This document shows positions 29,637-41,175 of a stretch of DNA of 64,000 nucleotides, one piece after another. The DNA is taken from contig OU015671.1 of the NCBI GenBank assembly GCA_907165275.2, positions 9,269,001 through 9,333,000 of the forward strand, read 5' to 3'. The position numbers and the translations under genes were made by a program. The stretch comes from Zygaena filipendulae (Eukaryota; Arthropoda; Insecta; Lepidoptera; Zygaenidae). Each line of letters starts with the position of its first letter. The first letter of the stretch is position 1. The notes under the pieces are model-generated. The model was not told the origin of the DNA. It saw only the letters and a list, made by a program, of their open reading frames with translations, and did no database searches.

Positions 29637-29891
29637 TAATCCACATCGCAACACACAGATCTACTTGATCCCACAGTAAGCTATTATTAGCATGTGTCGT
29701 GGGAACCAAGCAAACGTGGTATATACTACATAGAATTACTTATATATTATACTATAGATTTATATAAACACACCCAGACTGGAAAATGGAACCCTGTGTT
29801 CATCACACAAAGTCCATCCCCACCGGGAATCGAACCCGGAACCCCTTGATTAGCGGGTAGGCATGGTGACCTCTGCGCCAATCGGGTCGTC
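29637..29891 (-). mobile_element. SINE-2, full-length tRNA-derived SINE
   Basis: Head on the minus strand: GACGACCCGATTGGCGCAGAGG with an A box (complement at 29870-29880) and B box GGTTCGATTCC (complement at 29826-29836), the RNA polymerase III promoter. The body has TTTGTGTGATGAACACAGGG and GGTTCCCACGACACA. A second full copy is at 54600-54865 and 5'-truncated tails are at 46.2 and 55.4 kb. Confidence 0.75.
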
Positions 29892-30794
29892 AATACTATG
29901 TATGTAGTGATATACCTACAAGTGTTACAGAAGGGAGTATTATAAATATCCTAACTAAGAAATCTGAACAGCCAAAGTCGACCATCGACAAACTGGTCCG
30001 CAACCAGAAATAATGTGAAATAGTTAACTAGAAACTGCAAGTTACTCGTATATGGAGTCCGTCGCGTGCAAGCCCGCCTTGCACTTAACCGGTATTTACT
30101 CTTGTAAACGGTTTTTTTTTCTATATAAAAAAACACGTGGTGAAGTTTGTACTTTTAAAATTTTCCTCGCTAGCCTTTCAAGGCTTGTAATGTGTGCTCA
30201 AAAGGCCGGGTTTTATACTCACATTCTTTTTATACAGCGTGGTTTACTTACAGAACACATTTTACATTGATGCAAAAACATCTCTGCGGTTTGATTTCTT
30301 GAAATGTGCATTGAGTTTTCAGTTAAAAGGAAAAAAAAGTAGCATGTAGTTATTATTCTTGTCTGCGAGAAACATTATAATTTGAAATCCTTTTGCTCGT
30401 ACAGGAAATTGCTCAAAGACATTTACTAAAATATCATTGATACTACAATACTTAACTTTGTTATATTACTTTCTTGATAGAAAAAATCTAAAAACTTAAA
30501 TTATTGATAATTATCTTTTTTTTTTTTTAAGTTTTTCCAGTTTTCAGATTTTTCCCTTTGTTTACGCCTAAAAGCCTACCTTGATGCCAAATATCAAGTT
30601 CCTAAGTCATCTGGAAGTGCATTATAATTTTGGTCTATAGGTCAGTCAGTGATAAAAATCACGATTTTTGGACGTTAATATCTAAATAACCGTTTGAGCT
30701 GTGCTTATGAAATTTGGAGCATATGTTTATCTCGCAAGTCTTAATATGTGAGCCAATTTTGACATGACTTAGACTTAGGTTGGTCAAGGCGCCT
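29892..30794. other. unclassified stretch
   Basis: No gene supported. 30560-30790 (TTGATGCCAAATATCAAGTTC and following) reads like interspersed-repeat wording without recognisable ends. Confidence 0.3.
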
Positions 30795-30910
30795 CTAGTT
30801 CATCATCACTACATAGTAATGTTGTTCAAAGTTGCTTCCCGCTGTCTGTCTGTCCCTATGTATGCTTAGATCTTGACAACTACGCAACGGATTTTGATGC
30901 GGTTTTTTTT
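30795..30910 (+). mobile_element. Helitron-like HelD, 5' part
   Basis: GTTGCTTCCCGCTGTCTGTC through CTACGCAACGGATTTTGATG, the plus-strand equivalent of the HelD copies at 29.1 and 60.5 kb. The 3' part is missing. Confidence 0.5.
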
Positions 30911-30948
30911 TAATAGATCAGAATTAGAAGTCATGTAAACCTGTATTT

Positions 30949-31212
30949 GGACATAGATAAGCAATAGTGTGTTAACCCACACTGGAGAAATTTTGAGTAA
31001 ATTAAAGTTTTAAAATTATAGCGCCATTTTTTTTTTTATGTCATAGGGGGCAAACGGGCAAGTGGACCTGATGATTTTGTGTCAACATTTTTTATGTTCA
31101 ATATTTAGTTACATATTTAAACAATGTAATAAGGTAAACACATAATTAAAAAACTCGTTCTGTATCAATAACTTCGTTTTGTGGGTTAACATGTTATTGC
31201 TTATCTGCGTCC
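30949..31212 (+). mobile_element. MITE family Y, copy Y2 with nested SINE tail
   Basis: Same ends as Y1. ATTT is duplicated at 30945-30948 and 31213-31216. It is 264 bp rather than 235 because of the insertion at 31031-31073, partly offset by an internal deletion. Confidence 0.85.
31031..31073 (-). mobile_element. SINE-1, 43-bp truncated tail nested in Y2
   Basis: T-run plus ATGTCATAGGGGGCAAACGG..GACCTGATG, with ATTTT duplicated on both sides (31026-31030, 31074-31078). One of the shortest retroposed tails that can be proved by its target duplication. Confidence 0.75.
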
Positions 31213-31585
31213 ATTTATAATATTATTTTCAAATAAAGACACACGTATTTCGAGCTTTCTCGGCAGAATAAATGCCGTAGCTTTACGCTTATAAAGCTAA
31301 CGTGACCGTCCCGAAAATTGCTTCCACACGTATACTATTCACTGAATTTTGACACACAAAAGAATAAGTTCAGCATGATTTAATACATCTTTTGTCGTTG
31401 TACTAAACAAAACCCACAAATCTATACATTAGTCCAGGACATGTCAACGAAAGTATGATAAGAGGGCCCCGGAAAGGCTACTTCGGTCCGGGTATTGTTG
31501 TTTTTACAATAGAGCACAGGTTATTATCGCGTGCAATGAAAACCTTCTGAGATGGAGTGTGTGGCGTCTTCAGAATTATGGTATA
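31213..31585. other. unclassified stretch
   Basis: Nothing recognised. Confidence 0.3.
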
Positions 31586-31792
31586 CTAGCTGTTCCCCGC
31601 GGTTTCACCTACGGTAATTTCAAAGTTCCCGCAGGAATTCCGGGATAAAAAGTACCCTATGTCCTTCTCTGTACCCCTGACAACGTGCATGCCAAATTTT
31701 ATCTAGATCCGTTCAACCGTTTTTGTGTGATTGAGTATCAAACATCCAAACATCGAAACAACCACACTTTCACATTTATAATATTAGTAGGA
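31586..31792 (-). mobile_element. Helitron-like HelA, complete
   Basis: CTAG at 31586-31589, TCCTACTAATATTATAAATG at the other end, A/T flanks. Extra CGAAACAACC word by slippage in the ACATCCAAACATCC region. Confidence 0.72.
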
Positions 31793-31805
31793 TTAGGGGG
31801 CTCTT

Positions 31806-31905
31806 CTTAATTAATATTATAAACGCTAAAGTGAATTTTGTTTGTTCCTTTTTTACGCTTTCACACCTTAACTATACTCAAACGATCTTCAAAATAATAC
31901 TCATC
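31806..31905 (+). mobile_element. Helitron-like 5' fragment
   Basis: TTAATATTATAAACGCTAAAG and TTTTACGCTTTCACACCTTAAC match HelA/C 5' halves. The 3' end is missing. Confidence 0.5.
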
Positions 31906-32037
31906 ATTACTTATTGTACCTACTTTAGTACTCCGTTCTACTGAGCTCAGACGAACACACTAGCTAGAGCTTGCTTGTTTATGTATTTTTCACTCAATCA
32001 TAATATTTGCATTCATACGCACGTACAGTCATCAACA

Positions 32038-32100
32038 CAATAGATAGTAATAAACTTTAAACACTTTTGTCAGTGTTTAAACTTTATTACTACCTATTGC
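32038..32100. repeat. imperfect inverted repeat
   Basis: CAATAGATAGTAATAAACTT and its near complement lie head to head around TTTTGTCAG, ~30-bp arms with 2-3 mismatches. Confidence 0.55.
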
Positions 32101-32152
32101 AATTAAAACTACCTATTGCGGATAAGAAATTTCGGATCTGAATATGGATACG

Positions 32153-32500
32153 TATACAACGTGTTAATGAATTAACTAAAAACTAGAAAGTAGTTTGTTC
32201 AGAATTGACTAGCGAATCGATCGCACTATGTTTTAATATAGGCTATATTATTTCATTTTTATTACCCCATGTCTAAATTATTTATAATACAATATTTGGC
32301 GTGTACGCTCCCGCAGAAAAAAATTCGAACCGGTAGGCACGGGCGTAGCGCTTGGAATAGATAGGTCACCTCCAAACTAATGTTGGATAACTTTTAAAGT
32401 AAACATTTTTTGGACATAAAATATATTTTAATCATATTATTGTTTATTTTTTTAAATGGGGTGTGTCAGGTTTTCAGTTAATTCATTAACACGTTGTATA
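32153..32500 (+). mobile_element. MITE family X, copy X2 (full length)
   Basis: Both ends intact (TATACAACGTGTTAATG; CATTAACACGTTGTATA), and the usual interior. Confidence 0.7.
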
Positions 32501-32760
32501 TGAATATGATATAGGATATTTTACCGGTTTCCGATTATCCGATTGTTTCGAATAGTTTCAGCAACGGATATTAGATTATTTCACGAATTGTAAAAGGGAA
32601 ACACAATTTAAATAACACGTACTTAGCTCATTAAGACTTTACTCTAATCCGAAATTACTCGAAACGTTTTTATCGGATTCGGATACAGTTTTGGATCTAT
32701 TTTTGTTTCGGATATCCGATAGTTTCGGTTACGGTTACGGAACTCCACAACGTCCCTAAT
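32501..32760. repeat. region with iterated TATCCGA / TCGGATA words
   Basis: At least eight occurrences of CCGAT, GGATA, TCGGAT or TTTCG-type words in both orientations over ~240 bp, not in a fixed period. Could be a decayed satellite or a cluster of binding sites. Confidence 0.35.
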
Positions 32761-33641
32761 TGCAATAAAATTAAATGACTGGCAAAAGTGATTTCATAAT
32801 TGATTATGATTTGATTTTTCTTTGCTATCGGGGTATTATACTTTCCGTAGCTCATAGTCAACAGAACGTCATTGATCATTCCTTTAACACATAGAATGTC
32901 ATTGCTCATAGTATTGTGTATAGATCACACTTTGTTGTACAGTATATCCTAAATCGAAATAAAGCAATTTGAAATTTAAAACATATGTCTGCTCCTGACT
33001 GTACTACGTATATATCGGGATATTTACGTAATATCCGTGAAGGTAAGAATATATAGTATTACTTTTAGCTCACCGTACATCCGGCCGGTTCCTATCGAAT
33101 TTAAGATTGTGTACACTGAGAGGATTTAGCGGAGCGATGAAAGTTATATTTGTAACGAGGTTGCGGTAAGTCACTCTTAAAAATTTCCTCCCTCATTTTT
33201 ATATTTTTAAAATTGCTGTATTTTTCATACCATTTCGACATTTCTTATTCTAAATTCAAATCGTGTACTCTTTATTTATACCAAGACTCCATTCCGAGAC
33301 TCATAACGATAACCATCAAATTATTACTGTTATTATTTTTCATTGTTGTAACATGAATAAATTATTCATCGAGCGAACGAGAGTTTTTTATTCACTGAAG
33401 ATCAACTTTATAATTTATTGATGAGCTAGCTGGAGGTCGTAAAAGTAAAATTTGGTGTTTATTCCGTCTCAATGTTTAGTATGCATCATTAGTAGGTACG
33501 TATCTACAAAAAAAACTATACAAGTATTATATCAGCTGTCTGGTATCCATACTACAAGCTTTGCTTAGTTTGGGACCAGAGTGGCGTTGCGTGGTAATGT
33601 CCAAGCATTTTTTAATCATCGTTTATCGCTCGCTCTGGAGA
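32761..33641. other. unclassified stretch
   Basis: A GCGGTAAGT splice-donor-like word at ~33170 follows a GC-richer 100 bp, without supporting coding frame. 33540-33585 carries CTACAAGCTTTGCTTAGTTT, a common lepidopteran repeat word. Confidence 0.3.
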
Positions 33642-34132
33642 CGTATTTTTGAATCGCTCGAATTACTTTCACACACGGAATCGCATCATCGCATACAAAT
33701 GCGTGAAATAGTATTTTTGAAATTTCATTTCACGTGAATTTTGCAACGAGCGGGTCGGACCACTCTTACTTGAATTCATCGATCGAAAGTTTGACGTTTA
33801 GTGGCATAACGTAATTTTCATAATTTGACATGATTAATAGTTTAAAATTGCCATTTAATAAAAAAGAAGAAGAAGAAGATTGATAGTTTGACAACTTCAA
33901 GAACGTTTCGTTTCAAGTCCGATTAAGTACCGTTTTAAGAAAATCTATGAGAGTTAGCTTCCGGTTTTTAAATATTCTGCGTCAAATGAAACAAATCTAA
34001 AGGAGTTTCAGAAAACAGGCGCAACACCGTATTCGAATGATTCAAAAATATGATAAAATGGGATTCAGTGAATTTAATTTCACAATATGTGAATTGATTT
34101 CACTTAAGATATTCGAGCGATTCAAAAATACG
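33642..34132. mobile_element. MITE with CGTATTTTTGAATCGCTCGA ends
   Basis: 22-bp inverted ends (one extra arm base) enclose 491 bp. The interior contains an (AAG)n run (33861-33880) and many mirrored TTTCAC/GTGAAA words. Non-coding. Target duplication not clear. Confidence 0.55.
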
Positions 34133-34669
34133 ACCCCTGTGCGCTCACAGTGTGCGCTGCCCTTAAAGTTTCGAAGTAGCCTTAAGTAAATATAGCTGGG
34201 TTGCTCACGTCACCGGTCCCGGCCTGGCTCAATGGAATATTTATTCACTAACCCGGCTCCGGGATTATATGGGTGTATTTGTTTTAGAGGTGAGGGTACT
34301 CTTAAGGTTTCGCTGGCCAAGTTTTGTAGGCCGCCAGATCCTTATAAGGAATGGTTACCCGATACCCCCGTCAGTTTTAAGTGTTTCTTAAAATACGGAA
34401 TAAGTATTTAAATTTATACTGTCCGTTATCCGCGGCTTTGACCACGTTGATGTTTGGTTATTTTTCCCTTTTTCTGACCTCTGTTTTTCTTTTTGACATA
34501 ATATGTAACTCGAAGTTCAACGGCACGCCAGGTAAGTCTTAACATAGAACTGATTAACACTTAAATACCTTTGAACGGGATCAGAATGAGCCATTCTTTA
34601 TAAATAGAACATCCTAGGTTATAGTGTCAGTTTCAAAATGTCAAAATGACAGCATTTTACTAAATGCGT
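34133..34669. other. unclassified stretch
   Basis: Host-like complexity at 34190-34330; nothing supported. Confidence 0.3.
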
Positions 34670-34935
34670 GTGAAAGTATATACGACACTTATTATTTGTC
34701 TGTCTGTCTGTTTGATGAAGCAAAGTTTATGTTTTTTTTTGTTTATGTTCTCATATAGGTAAAGTTGTGTTTCTTTTGAAAATAAAGGATTCTTAAACTT
34801 GAAACTGAACTCCGAACCGGTTGGACCGATTTGACAGAACTTCGGCCGGTAGACGATGTTATAAGGAGTAACTTAGGCTTTTTCTATTAGAGTCCCTGCG
34901 GGTGAAACTCACGCAAAACCACTGAGCACCGCTAA
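34670..34935 (+). mobile_element. Helitron-like HelF, decayed
   Basis: GAAAGTATATACGACACTTATT then (GTCT)n at 34698-34711 and TTGGACCGATTTGACAGAACTTC..GGCCGGTAGACGATG. Its 3' hairpin (GCGGGTGAAACTCACGC) is recognisable; the CTAG is lost. Paired with the copy at 58.9 kb. Confidence 0.45.
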
Positions 34936-35148
34936 TCAATATTTCAAATAATATTATACTGTATACATTTTAACGTACTATTTTATTTAATTTCCAAATT
35001 CCCTCAGAAACTGTTCATTGTAAGTACATATTATTAACTTTCCATAATAAAATCTGTACCTAGGTATGTTATTTTAAAAACGGCTGCGTAGTTTTAAAAT
35101 CTGTTACGTATAGTTTGGAAGAAATAAGCGGACTCTCAGCACGCGAAG

Positions 35149-35190
35149 ACTAGCTATTTCTCGCAGTTTCACTCGGGTAGATAAATACTA
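35149..35190 (-). mobile_element. Helitron-like 3' end fragment
   Basis: CTAGCTATTTCTCGCAGTTT only. Confidence 0.35.
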
Positions 35191-35499
35191 GTTACTAGTA
35201 GTAGGTACCTAAGTAACTAATATATACACACCGGCAGAATTAGCGGAACATAATGCCAACGTTAAACGCGTAGCACAGAAGCGATGCAGGCGGCGGCAAA
35301 CCACTGCTACGGGTCTACGCGCGCCACGAGAGCTACGAGCGTAGCGTAGCGTAGCAACTCCCGCCCTCTAGCTACATACTATATCCCACACACTATCGGG
35401 CACGTGTCGTTGCGAGCGGACGGTGTTTTATAGAATTTTTTTGGGCGCGTAATAATTTCTAATAAACTATTTGACTAATTTTTTTTTCTTTATTCTATT
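35191..35499. other. GC-richer stretch with GCGTA repeats
   Basis: CGTAGCGTAGCGTAGC lies at 35340-35356 within a ~200-bp GC-richer block of unknown nature. Confidence 0.3.
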
Positions 35500-35500
35500 T

Positions 35501-35760
35501 AATCCGTCAGTTAGATAATAAAAAAATAATACACACCGTATATGTTGCTTTTTTGAAATTAATGAAAATATACTTGGATAAAGCGCATTATAGTTTGGGA
35601 GTCGGGGCTCGTAACATCATATGCAGTTAAAAACGGCACCTGCTTGTGACGTCACGCGACATTTCGTCACAACGTATCTCCGATATTTTTTGCTTAGGTA
35701 CGTAAAAAAGAAAAAAATACGTGACTAATATTTTTCATAAATCTACAGGACGGGGTAAAA
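35501..35760. mobile_element. MITE family Z, copy Z5
   Basis: AATCCGTCAGTTAG left, CAGGACGGGGT right, one perfect TGACGTCA at 35647-35654, mirrored AAAGCAAAAAATA words. Confidence 0.6.
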
Positions 35761-37927
35761 AAAAAATCAAATAGCCTATTGAATAATCTTGGTTTCGAGT
35801 AATATCTGTTCACGAATAAATCTGTAACATCTAGCTCAAGAGACTCCTCATTAGTCTGCCTCTGCTACTGCACGCAGAGACGGCTTATATATCCTAAAGT
35901 TTGGTACGAAACCATAAATGTGCGAAGTCCGACTCGCACTGGGCTGTATTTTTATCCCCTTGTAGAAAAAAGTTTCGACTCAATGCTTACCTATTTACAT
36001 AAGAAACAGGAAGCCAGTGTATTTTGAACTTAATTATGATAAGCTTAATGCTGAAGATTGTGTTCAAACGGTGTTCATTTCAACCAATGAAGCTCGAAAT
36101 GCGTCTTTTGAGACCTCCGTTATTTTGATCTGAAGTTCAGGGTTAACCTCACACCGAATAGTCAAGACTTTAAACAAAAAAGACCAGATAAACTAACCAA
36201 TAAGGACTTAAATTAGAACAGCAATTACTTTAAACTTACTAAACTCTAAATTCAACTCTATCATAAATACTTACATAACTATCGTATTGATAAAAAGCAA
36301 TAAATCCTTTTTAAATTTATTATTTATTTATTTATTTATTTGGTTCTCCAACAATGAGTACAATCCTTATAAAATAAATTCAAGTACATAATTATATGCT
36401 TATTGCCTCATTAATTATAGAAGAACACAACATGCACCAAAAAAAAAATAACAAAATCAACAAAAGTACAGGCGCGGCGGCCCAAACCAAATTCACTGCG
36501 AGTACAACACTGTGTGATCTCTGGTCGCATTACTCCTCGCAAGCAGTAGCCTCTTTAATTTCGGAATAGACGTAGTAGATGAAAGAAGAAAATAGAAATA
36601 AAAAAGAAGAAGCTGCCAAAAAACAGTAATCATTCTGCAAAAGTAGGCCCTTTATGAAATGTGCTACTTAAAGTAATATTATTATAACTACGCGATATGA
36701 GATCTCGATGTAATAAAAGGAATATTACCAAAATGAAACTGCTGTTGCTTAGAGCGGGTGTTTAATTAAATAATATATATTAATAAATTATCTCAACATC
36801 TGCTGTTGGACCCCTGGGTGTTCCCGGAGACGTGACGATACGATAATATTAAAAAAATCATAAACGAAATTAATTGCACTTTATATTATTAACGATTATT
36901 GTCTAGTCATAGCGCTGCTTTAGCTACCGGTGAGCAGCCATTTTGTTTATCCCAAACAAGTGATTAAGAATTCTCGCAAGAGAACCATGCGCTTGGCCTC
37001 GATGAGCAAAGACAAAAGAAGTAGAATATTGTTCTTCTTCTTTTTTTTTTTATTAAATGGCAACTTTTAAGTAATTGTGCCAATGACAACGTGTGACTTG
37101 ATAGATAAAGCAACGCGAAATTCAACGTTTAAATTCATGGACTTTTAAAAAATAAATACACTTGATGGATCTACAATAAATATAAATATTTGGTGATCAA
37201 ATTTTATCATTATTATTGTTTTGACTAATATTATTAAAATAGTAGAGTACAGGTACATAAAGCGACAAGTACAGTGGCAAATTAATCTTTTGTCTTGCTC
37301 TTTTCCTTTCACCTAAATGATTAGTGAAGAGGAGAAAAAATATTTTTTTTAGCAGAGCAAATGCACGTACAAGTATTACCCCAAAGAATATTATCCATGT
37401 GAAATCAAGAGTCATTGTAACATGCAACCTAATTGATAGGTAAACATGTTACGGTCTAACAATTCCCAAACTTACAAACATAATTTATTCCAATTTTAGT
37501 TTTGTACCTACATACATATTTCAATATTTTATAAATTTAATAGGGCGAAAATATTTACGCCCAAAACCCTTTTGCCTGGCAACGAATATTAAGTCAAACG
37601 CACGGCAAAGTGAATAAAATTTGCATAAAGAATCGAGTGGAAACATGGCCATATGGTAGGTAGACTACGCATCGCTTGAGGTCAGCGCTGACGCTCGCTT
37701 GTAGTCCAAGTTATCAACTTTAAGTTACAGTGTAGTTCAGCACAAAGCTTGAACTTGTGTGATGTTATTTTAATGTAACACCAAGACGCAAGTTTCCAGA
37801 TTACAACAGGACGATATTTTCTATTGCATACCAAATTTTAAACTTGCTTCTCGGCTTGCGGCCATCGTTTTGCGCGTTGTACCTATAATTTATAGCCCAG
37901 GAAAATGTCATAAGCAAACCTTGATAT
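35761..37927. other. mostly unclassified 2.2-kb stretch
   Basis: (TTTA)n at 36318-36343 followed by a probable LINE 3' end on the minus strand (to ~36540). GTGCGAAGTCCGACTCGCAC (35917) is a common repeat word. 37560-37690 has host-like complexity. No gene supported. Confidence 0.3.
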
Positions 37928-38162
37928 GAACGCAGATAAGCAATAACATGTTAACCCACAAAATTAAGTTGTATATTCAGAACGATTTATTGAGAGTTAG
38001 GGAACGTTTTTTTATTATGTGTTTACCTTATTACATTGTTTAAGTATGTAAGTAAATATTGAACATAAAAAATATTGACAGAAAATGGCGCTATAATTTT
38101 AAAATACGATTTACTCAAAATTTCTCCCGTGTGGGTTAAGTCACTATTGCTTATCTATGTCC
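37928..38162 (-). mobile_element. MITE family Y, copy Y6
   Basis: 235 bp in reverse orientation, ATAT duplicated at 37924-37927 and 38163-38166. The left terminus is GAACGCAG (one change from GGACGCAG). Confidence 0.82.
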
Positions 38163-38287
38163 ATATTATCTGTGACTAAAGTGAATAGTGTCGCTTCTAT
38201 ACATAGTAATAATAGTTACTAACCTTTGCCAACGATTTGTTGGTTTGCGGAAATCGGTAAATAAATACCTAGTCATACCATGCCCAT
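38163..38287. other. unclassified short stretch
   Basis: Nothing recognised. Confidence 0.3.
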
Positions 38288-38349
38288 GCGATTCGCCTCA
38301 AACTATGTATGTTTCACCATTGAAACATACATAGTTTGAGGCGAATCGC
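38288..38349. repeat. perfect 29-bp-arm hairpin
   Basis: GCGATTCGCCTCAAACTATG.. (38288-38316) and its exact complement (38321-38349) are separated by only CCAT. The arms are perfect, so the structure is young or maintained. No duplication at its sides. Confidence 0.8.
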
Positions 38350-39222
38350 CCAACTCCCTTCTCTTGGTGCATGTCGCAAAGTTCTGAAACAAACCGCGGC
38401 GGTATCCTGAAACCACAGCTGACGCTCCAGAAGTTCAAAGCAACATGAATGTTCATGTCGTTGTATGTATGTATAATAATATTTTGTTTTTTCTTCGATA
38501 CGAAACAAAAGGAATAGATAATCTCGGATCTTACTCTTGAAAATGGTTTGAGGCTGATTTCGATTTTGATTCGATTTCACCTCAAAGTCATTTTAGTAGA
38601 TACAAACTTTAGAGATCGAAATAGCTTCTTTAATAATGGCGACTATAATTATAACTTGCCAATGACAATGTTTCCTTAATAAACATCTCTTCATCTACTT
38701 CTTCAATTATGGCGAAACGCCAATGACAATGTTACATTGTTCCCCAAGTTAAAACATGGCTATCTTGAAAGCCTGTTTCCTGCTCAGGGTCCAAAATAGA
38801 TGCTGAAAAGTGATTGAATAAGGAAGACAAACGTGACACGCGTGTTTTCGGTACGGCTTTCGCTCGTCAACAACCAGAGATCGAAATTAAATCGTATTTG
38901 GAATCGTGCTAATGTCTAGATGACGTCCGATAAGACAATAACACAACTTCTATATTGAAATCGAGAAATGACAGATAAATACAATATAGACACAATCCCA
39001 AAGCTTCAAACGTAGCAAAATTTGATTCCATTTCGATTTCATTTCGATTCGAGTTCGATTTGATCCTAACACAATTACTTTAAGAGTTACTCGTTTACTC
39101 GATTGCGTCAAGAGTGGGCAAGCCGGCTGTTTTGCTAATACAAAACATCAGATTTCAATTTCGTCGGCAAACGAAATGCCGTTTATTAGTAAACGGACTA
39201 GTTTATTAGTAGACGTATAAAT
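38350..39222. other. unclassified stretch
   Basis: 38695-38760 repeats words seen at 24.83-24.96 kb. 38990-39070 is rich in TTCGATTTCATTTCGATT words. No gene. Confidence 0.3.
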
Positions 39223-39457
39223 GGACATAGATAAGCAATAGTGTGTTAACCCACACTGGAAAATTTTTGAGTAAATCGTGTTTTAAAATTATAGCGCCAT
39301 TTTCTGTCAACATTTTTTATGTTCAATGTTTAGTTACATACTTAAAAAATGTAATAAGGTAAACACATAATTAAAAAACGTTCCCTAACTCTCAATAAAT
39401 CGTTCTGAATAGATAACTTAATTTTGTGGGTTAACATGTTATTGTTTATCTGCGTCC
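39223..39457 (+). mobile_element. MITE family Y, copy Y3
   Basis: 235 bp, AAAT duplicated at 39219-39222 and 39458-39461. Confidence 0.85.
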
Positions 39458-39735
39458 AAATGACAATCAAATGGTCCAAGGTACTTAATTTAGCGATATC
39501 AATATTCAATAATAAATTTTAATAGGTATAATAATGTACGTTCGGTTTATCCGGCGAAAGAAGATTAGGGCTATAACAGGGGTTCTGTGTATCGAAGCCG
39601 CTAATCCTGTAATCGCCCGACTGTGTGGGTAGAGCTTAAAGGCAAGTTATATTTGAAGTACAACACTAATTCGATATATTACAGACGGAGCGACATTCAT
39701 CTATCTTCTACCTATATCTATCTTCTTCTATATCT

Positions 39736-40018
39736 ATAATACCTAAAACAACTATAATAAAACCGGAGAATCCACGTGTCTACCGACACGGATATACATA
39801 TTTACCAAAAAATTGGAGTAGTAACCGAAAGCAAAAAGCTAATTTCCAAAACTACTGAACATATTTTTATGCGGTTTTCAGAGATACATAGCTTGCTGCG
39901 GTATATAGGTCGGGAAAAACTTGTGGTCACTCAAAGACGTCATGGTCGGAAGCGTAGAAAATACATACATGTTTTAGGGTTCGCGAGGTCAATCTGAAAT
40001 CCCCGGGGAACTGCTAGT
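39736..40018 (+). mobile_element. possible decayed Helitron-like element
   Basis: Ends ATCCCCGGGGAACTGCTAG before T, reminiscent of the Helitron 3' module. The body (AAAACTACTGAACATATTTT, TTTATGCGGTTTTCA) recalls HelD wording. The 5' limit is uncertain. Confidence 0.35.
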
Positions 40019-40106
40019 ATGACGAAATAAAAAAAAAATATACTTAATTTCATGACACCATCGTCTTTACCTACTGTTTCACTCGATTTTATTTTGAAAT
40101 TCCTTC

Positions 40107-40290
40107 AGGATCATCATATCAGCCGGAAGACGTCCAGTGGACCTAGCCTCCCCAAGAATCGCTTACAACGACCGGACCGGCGCACCCCACATCCGATGAC
40201 GTCCCGTGACTCCAAGTCGGCGGTCCACCTTCTAGCGGGCCTACCTACGCCGCGCCTTCCATATCGTGGTCGTGACTCAAGAACTTCGAC
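40107..40290 (-). pseudogene. LINE ORF2 C-terminal remnant
   Basis: On the minus strand this stretch follows, base for base, the end of a lepidopteran non-LTR retrotransposon ORF2 (region encoding ..GRP..RW.DDL..VAG..WMR.AQDR..W..LGEA..). It contains several stops and frameshifts (known family pattern, from memory of the family, not searched). It is followed by a GACTCAAGACTCAAG slip repeat (40280-40320). Confidence 0.55.
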
Positions 40291-40877
40291 TCAAGACTCA
40301 AGACTCAAGAAGACTCAAGAACGCGGAAGACCAGCGCCGGGTGGTCCTTACAACCACCCGACTTATGCTGAGCTGGCCGCCTTTTTGTCACAACACGTCA
40401 ATGTCAATATCTAAATAAGTGTCTCCGTTATTTTAAGTAGGTGTCCGTTTCTCAGTTCTTCGGCTGGCGGCGTCTGTCCGTCGGTTGAGAAGCGTACCCT
40501 CAATACCTGTTATATATATGTTTAGTTGTTGTATACGTATGCTGTAAATCTTTGTGTTGTGTCAAATAAAGTTTTTTCAATTCAATTCAATTCAATTCAA
40601 TTCAATTCAATTCAACTTTCCTGATCCATCGGTCATCAGTTTTTCAAACGTTGTGCCCCGCCCACTGTCACTTGAGGTTCTTCGGGATCTCTTGTTGATT
40701 TATAAAGTCGAAATCACAATAAAGCTATTTCGATGAAAGCTTAATACTGTGTACGATATGGTGGTATACGGTTGAGGCACCGTGCTAAAATATGGCGTTG
40801 TGCTAAATAATTCCGAGATTTTGTGATTCACGTTTCCTATCCAGAGCAAGCTTTGAAACCAAATTGAACTTTTTCAG
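40291..40877. other. retroelement 3' material and unclassified sequence
   Basis: AATAAAG at 40564 then (TTCAA)n at 40577-40615 looks like a plus-strand retroelement 3' end with its tail. 40620-40877 is unclassified. Confidence 0.4.
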
Positions 40878-41127
40878 TCACAAACAAGACCATTGTATTG
40901 AAGGCCTACCCTACCCATTGAAACAAAAACGCATCCATCTACGTCCCAAGAGGTTTCGGTTCACCATGAATGATTACCAGACGGCGCTGGTGGAGCGCAA
41001 GGAACAAATAGAAGGGGCATCAACTCACAATCAGTTTAGTATGGAAACTGATGAGAAGTTGAGAATCATGACTGTGTCGCCGGCTGAATTTCAGACACAG
41101 AATTATTTTTTGTGCATACAAACATAA
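40878..41127 (+). CDS. possible terminal exon, unknown product
   Basis: Begins after CTTTTTCAG (AG at 40876-40877), a good splice acceptor. It is open for ~83 codons to TAA (41125-41127), with balanced codon use and a mixed polar composition (for example RFRFTMNDYQTALVERKEQ). It would require an upstream exon ending with two bases of a codon, so it does not join directly to the candidate at 25.5 kb, which ends with one. No polyadenylation signal is obvious before element W begins at 41176. Product not recognised. Confidence 0.32.
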
Positions 41128-41175
41128 TATAATATAATGAAATGTAACTATCAAACGCCATTGCGTACATTACGG

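Noticed and set aside
29820..29891. Minus-strand tRNA gene
   Set aside because: The tRNA-like head is continuous with a SINE body and tail that recur at 54.6 kb.
40052..40414. Plus-strand 120-codon open frame as a gene
   Set aside because: It is the opposite strand of a decayed LINE ORF2 end and a slip repeat; the composition (Pro/Arg/Ser) follows from that.
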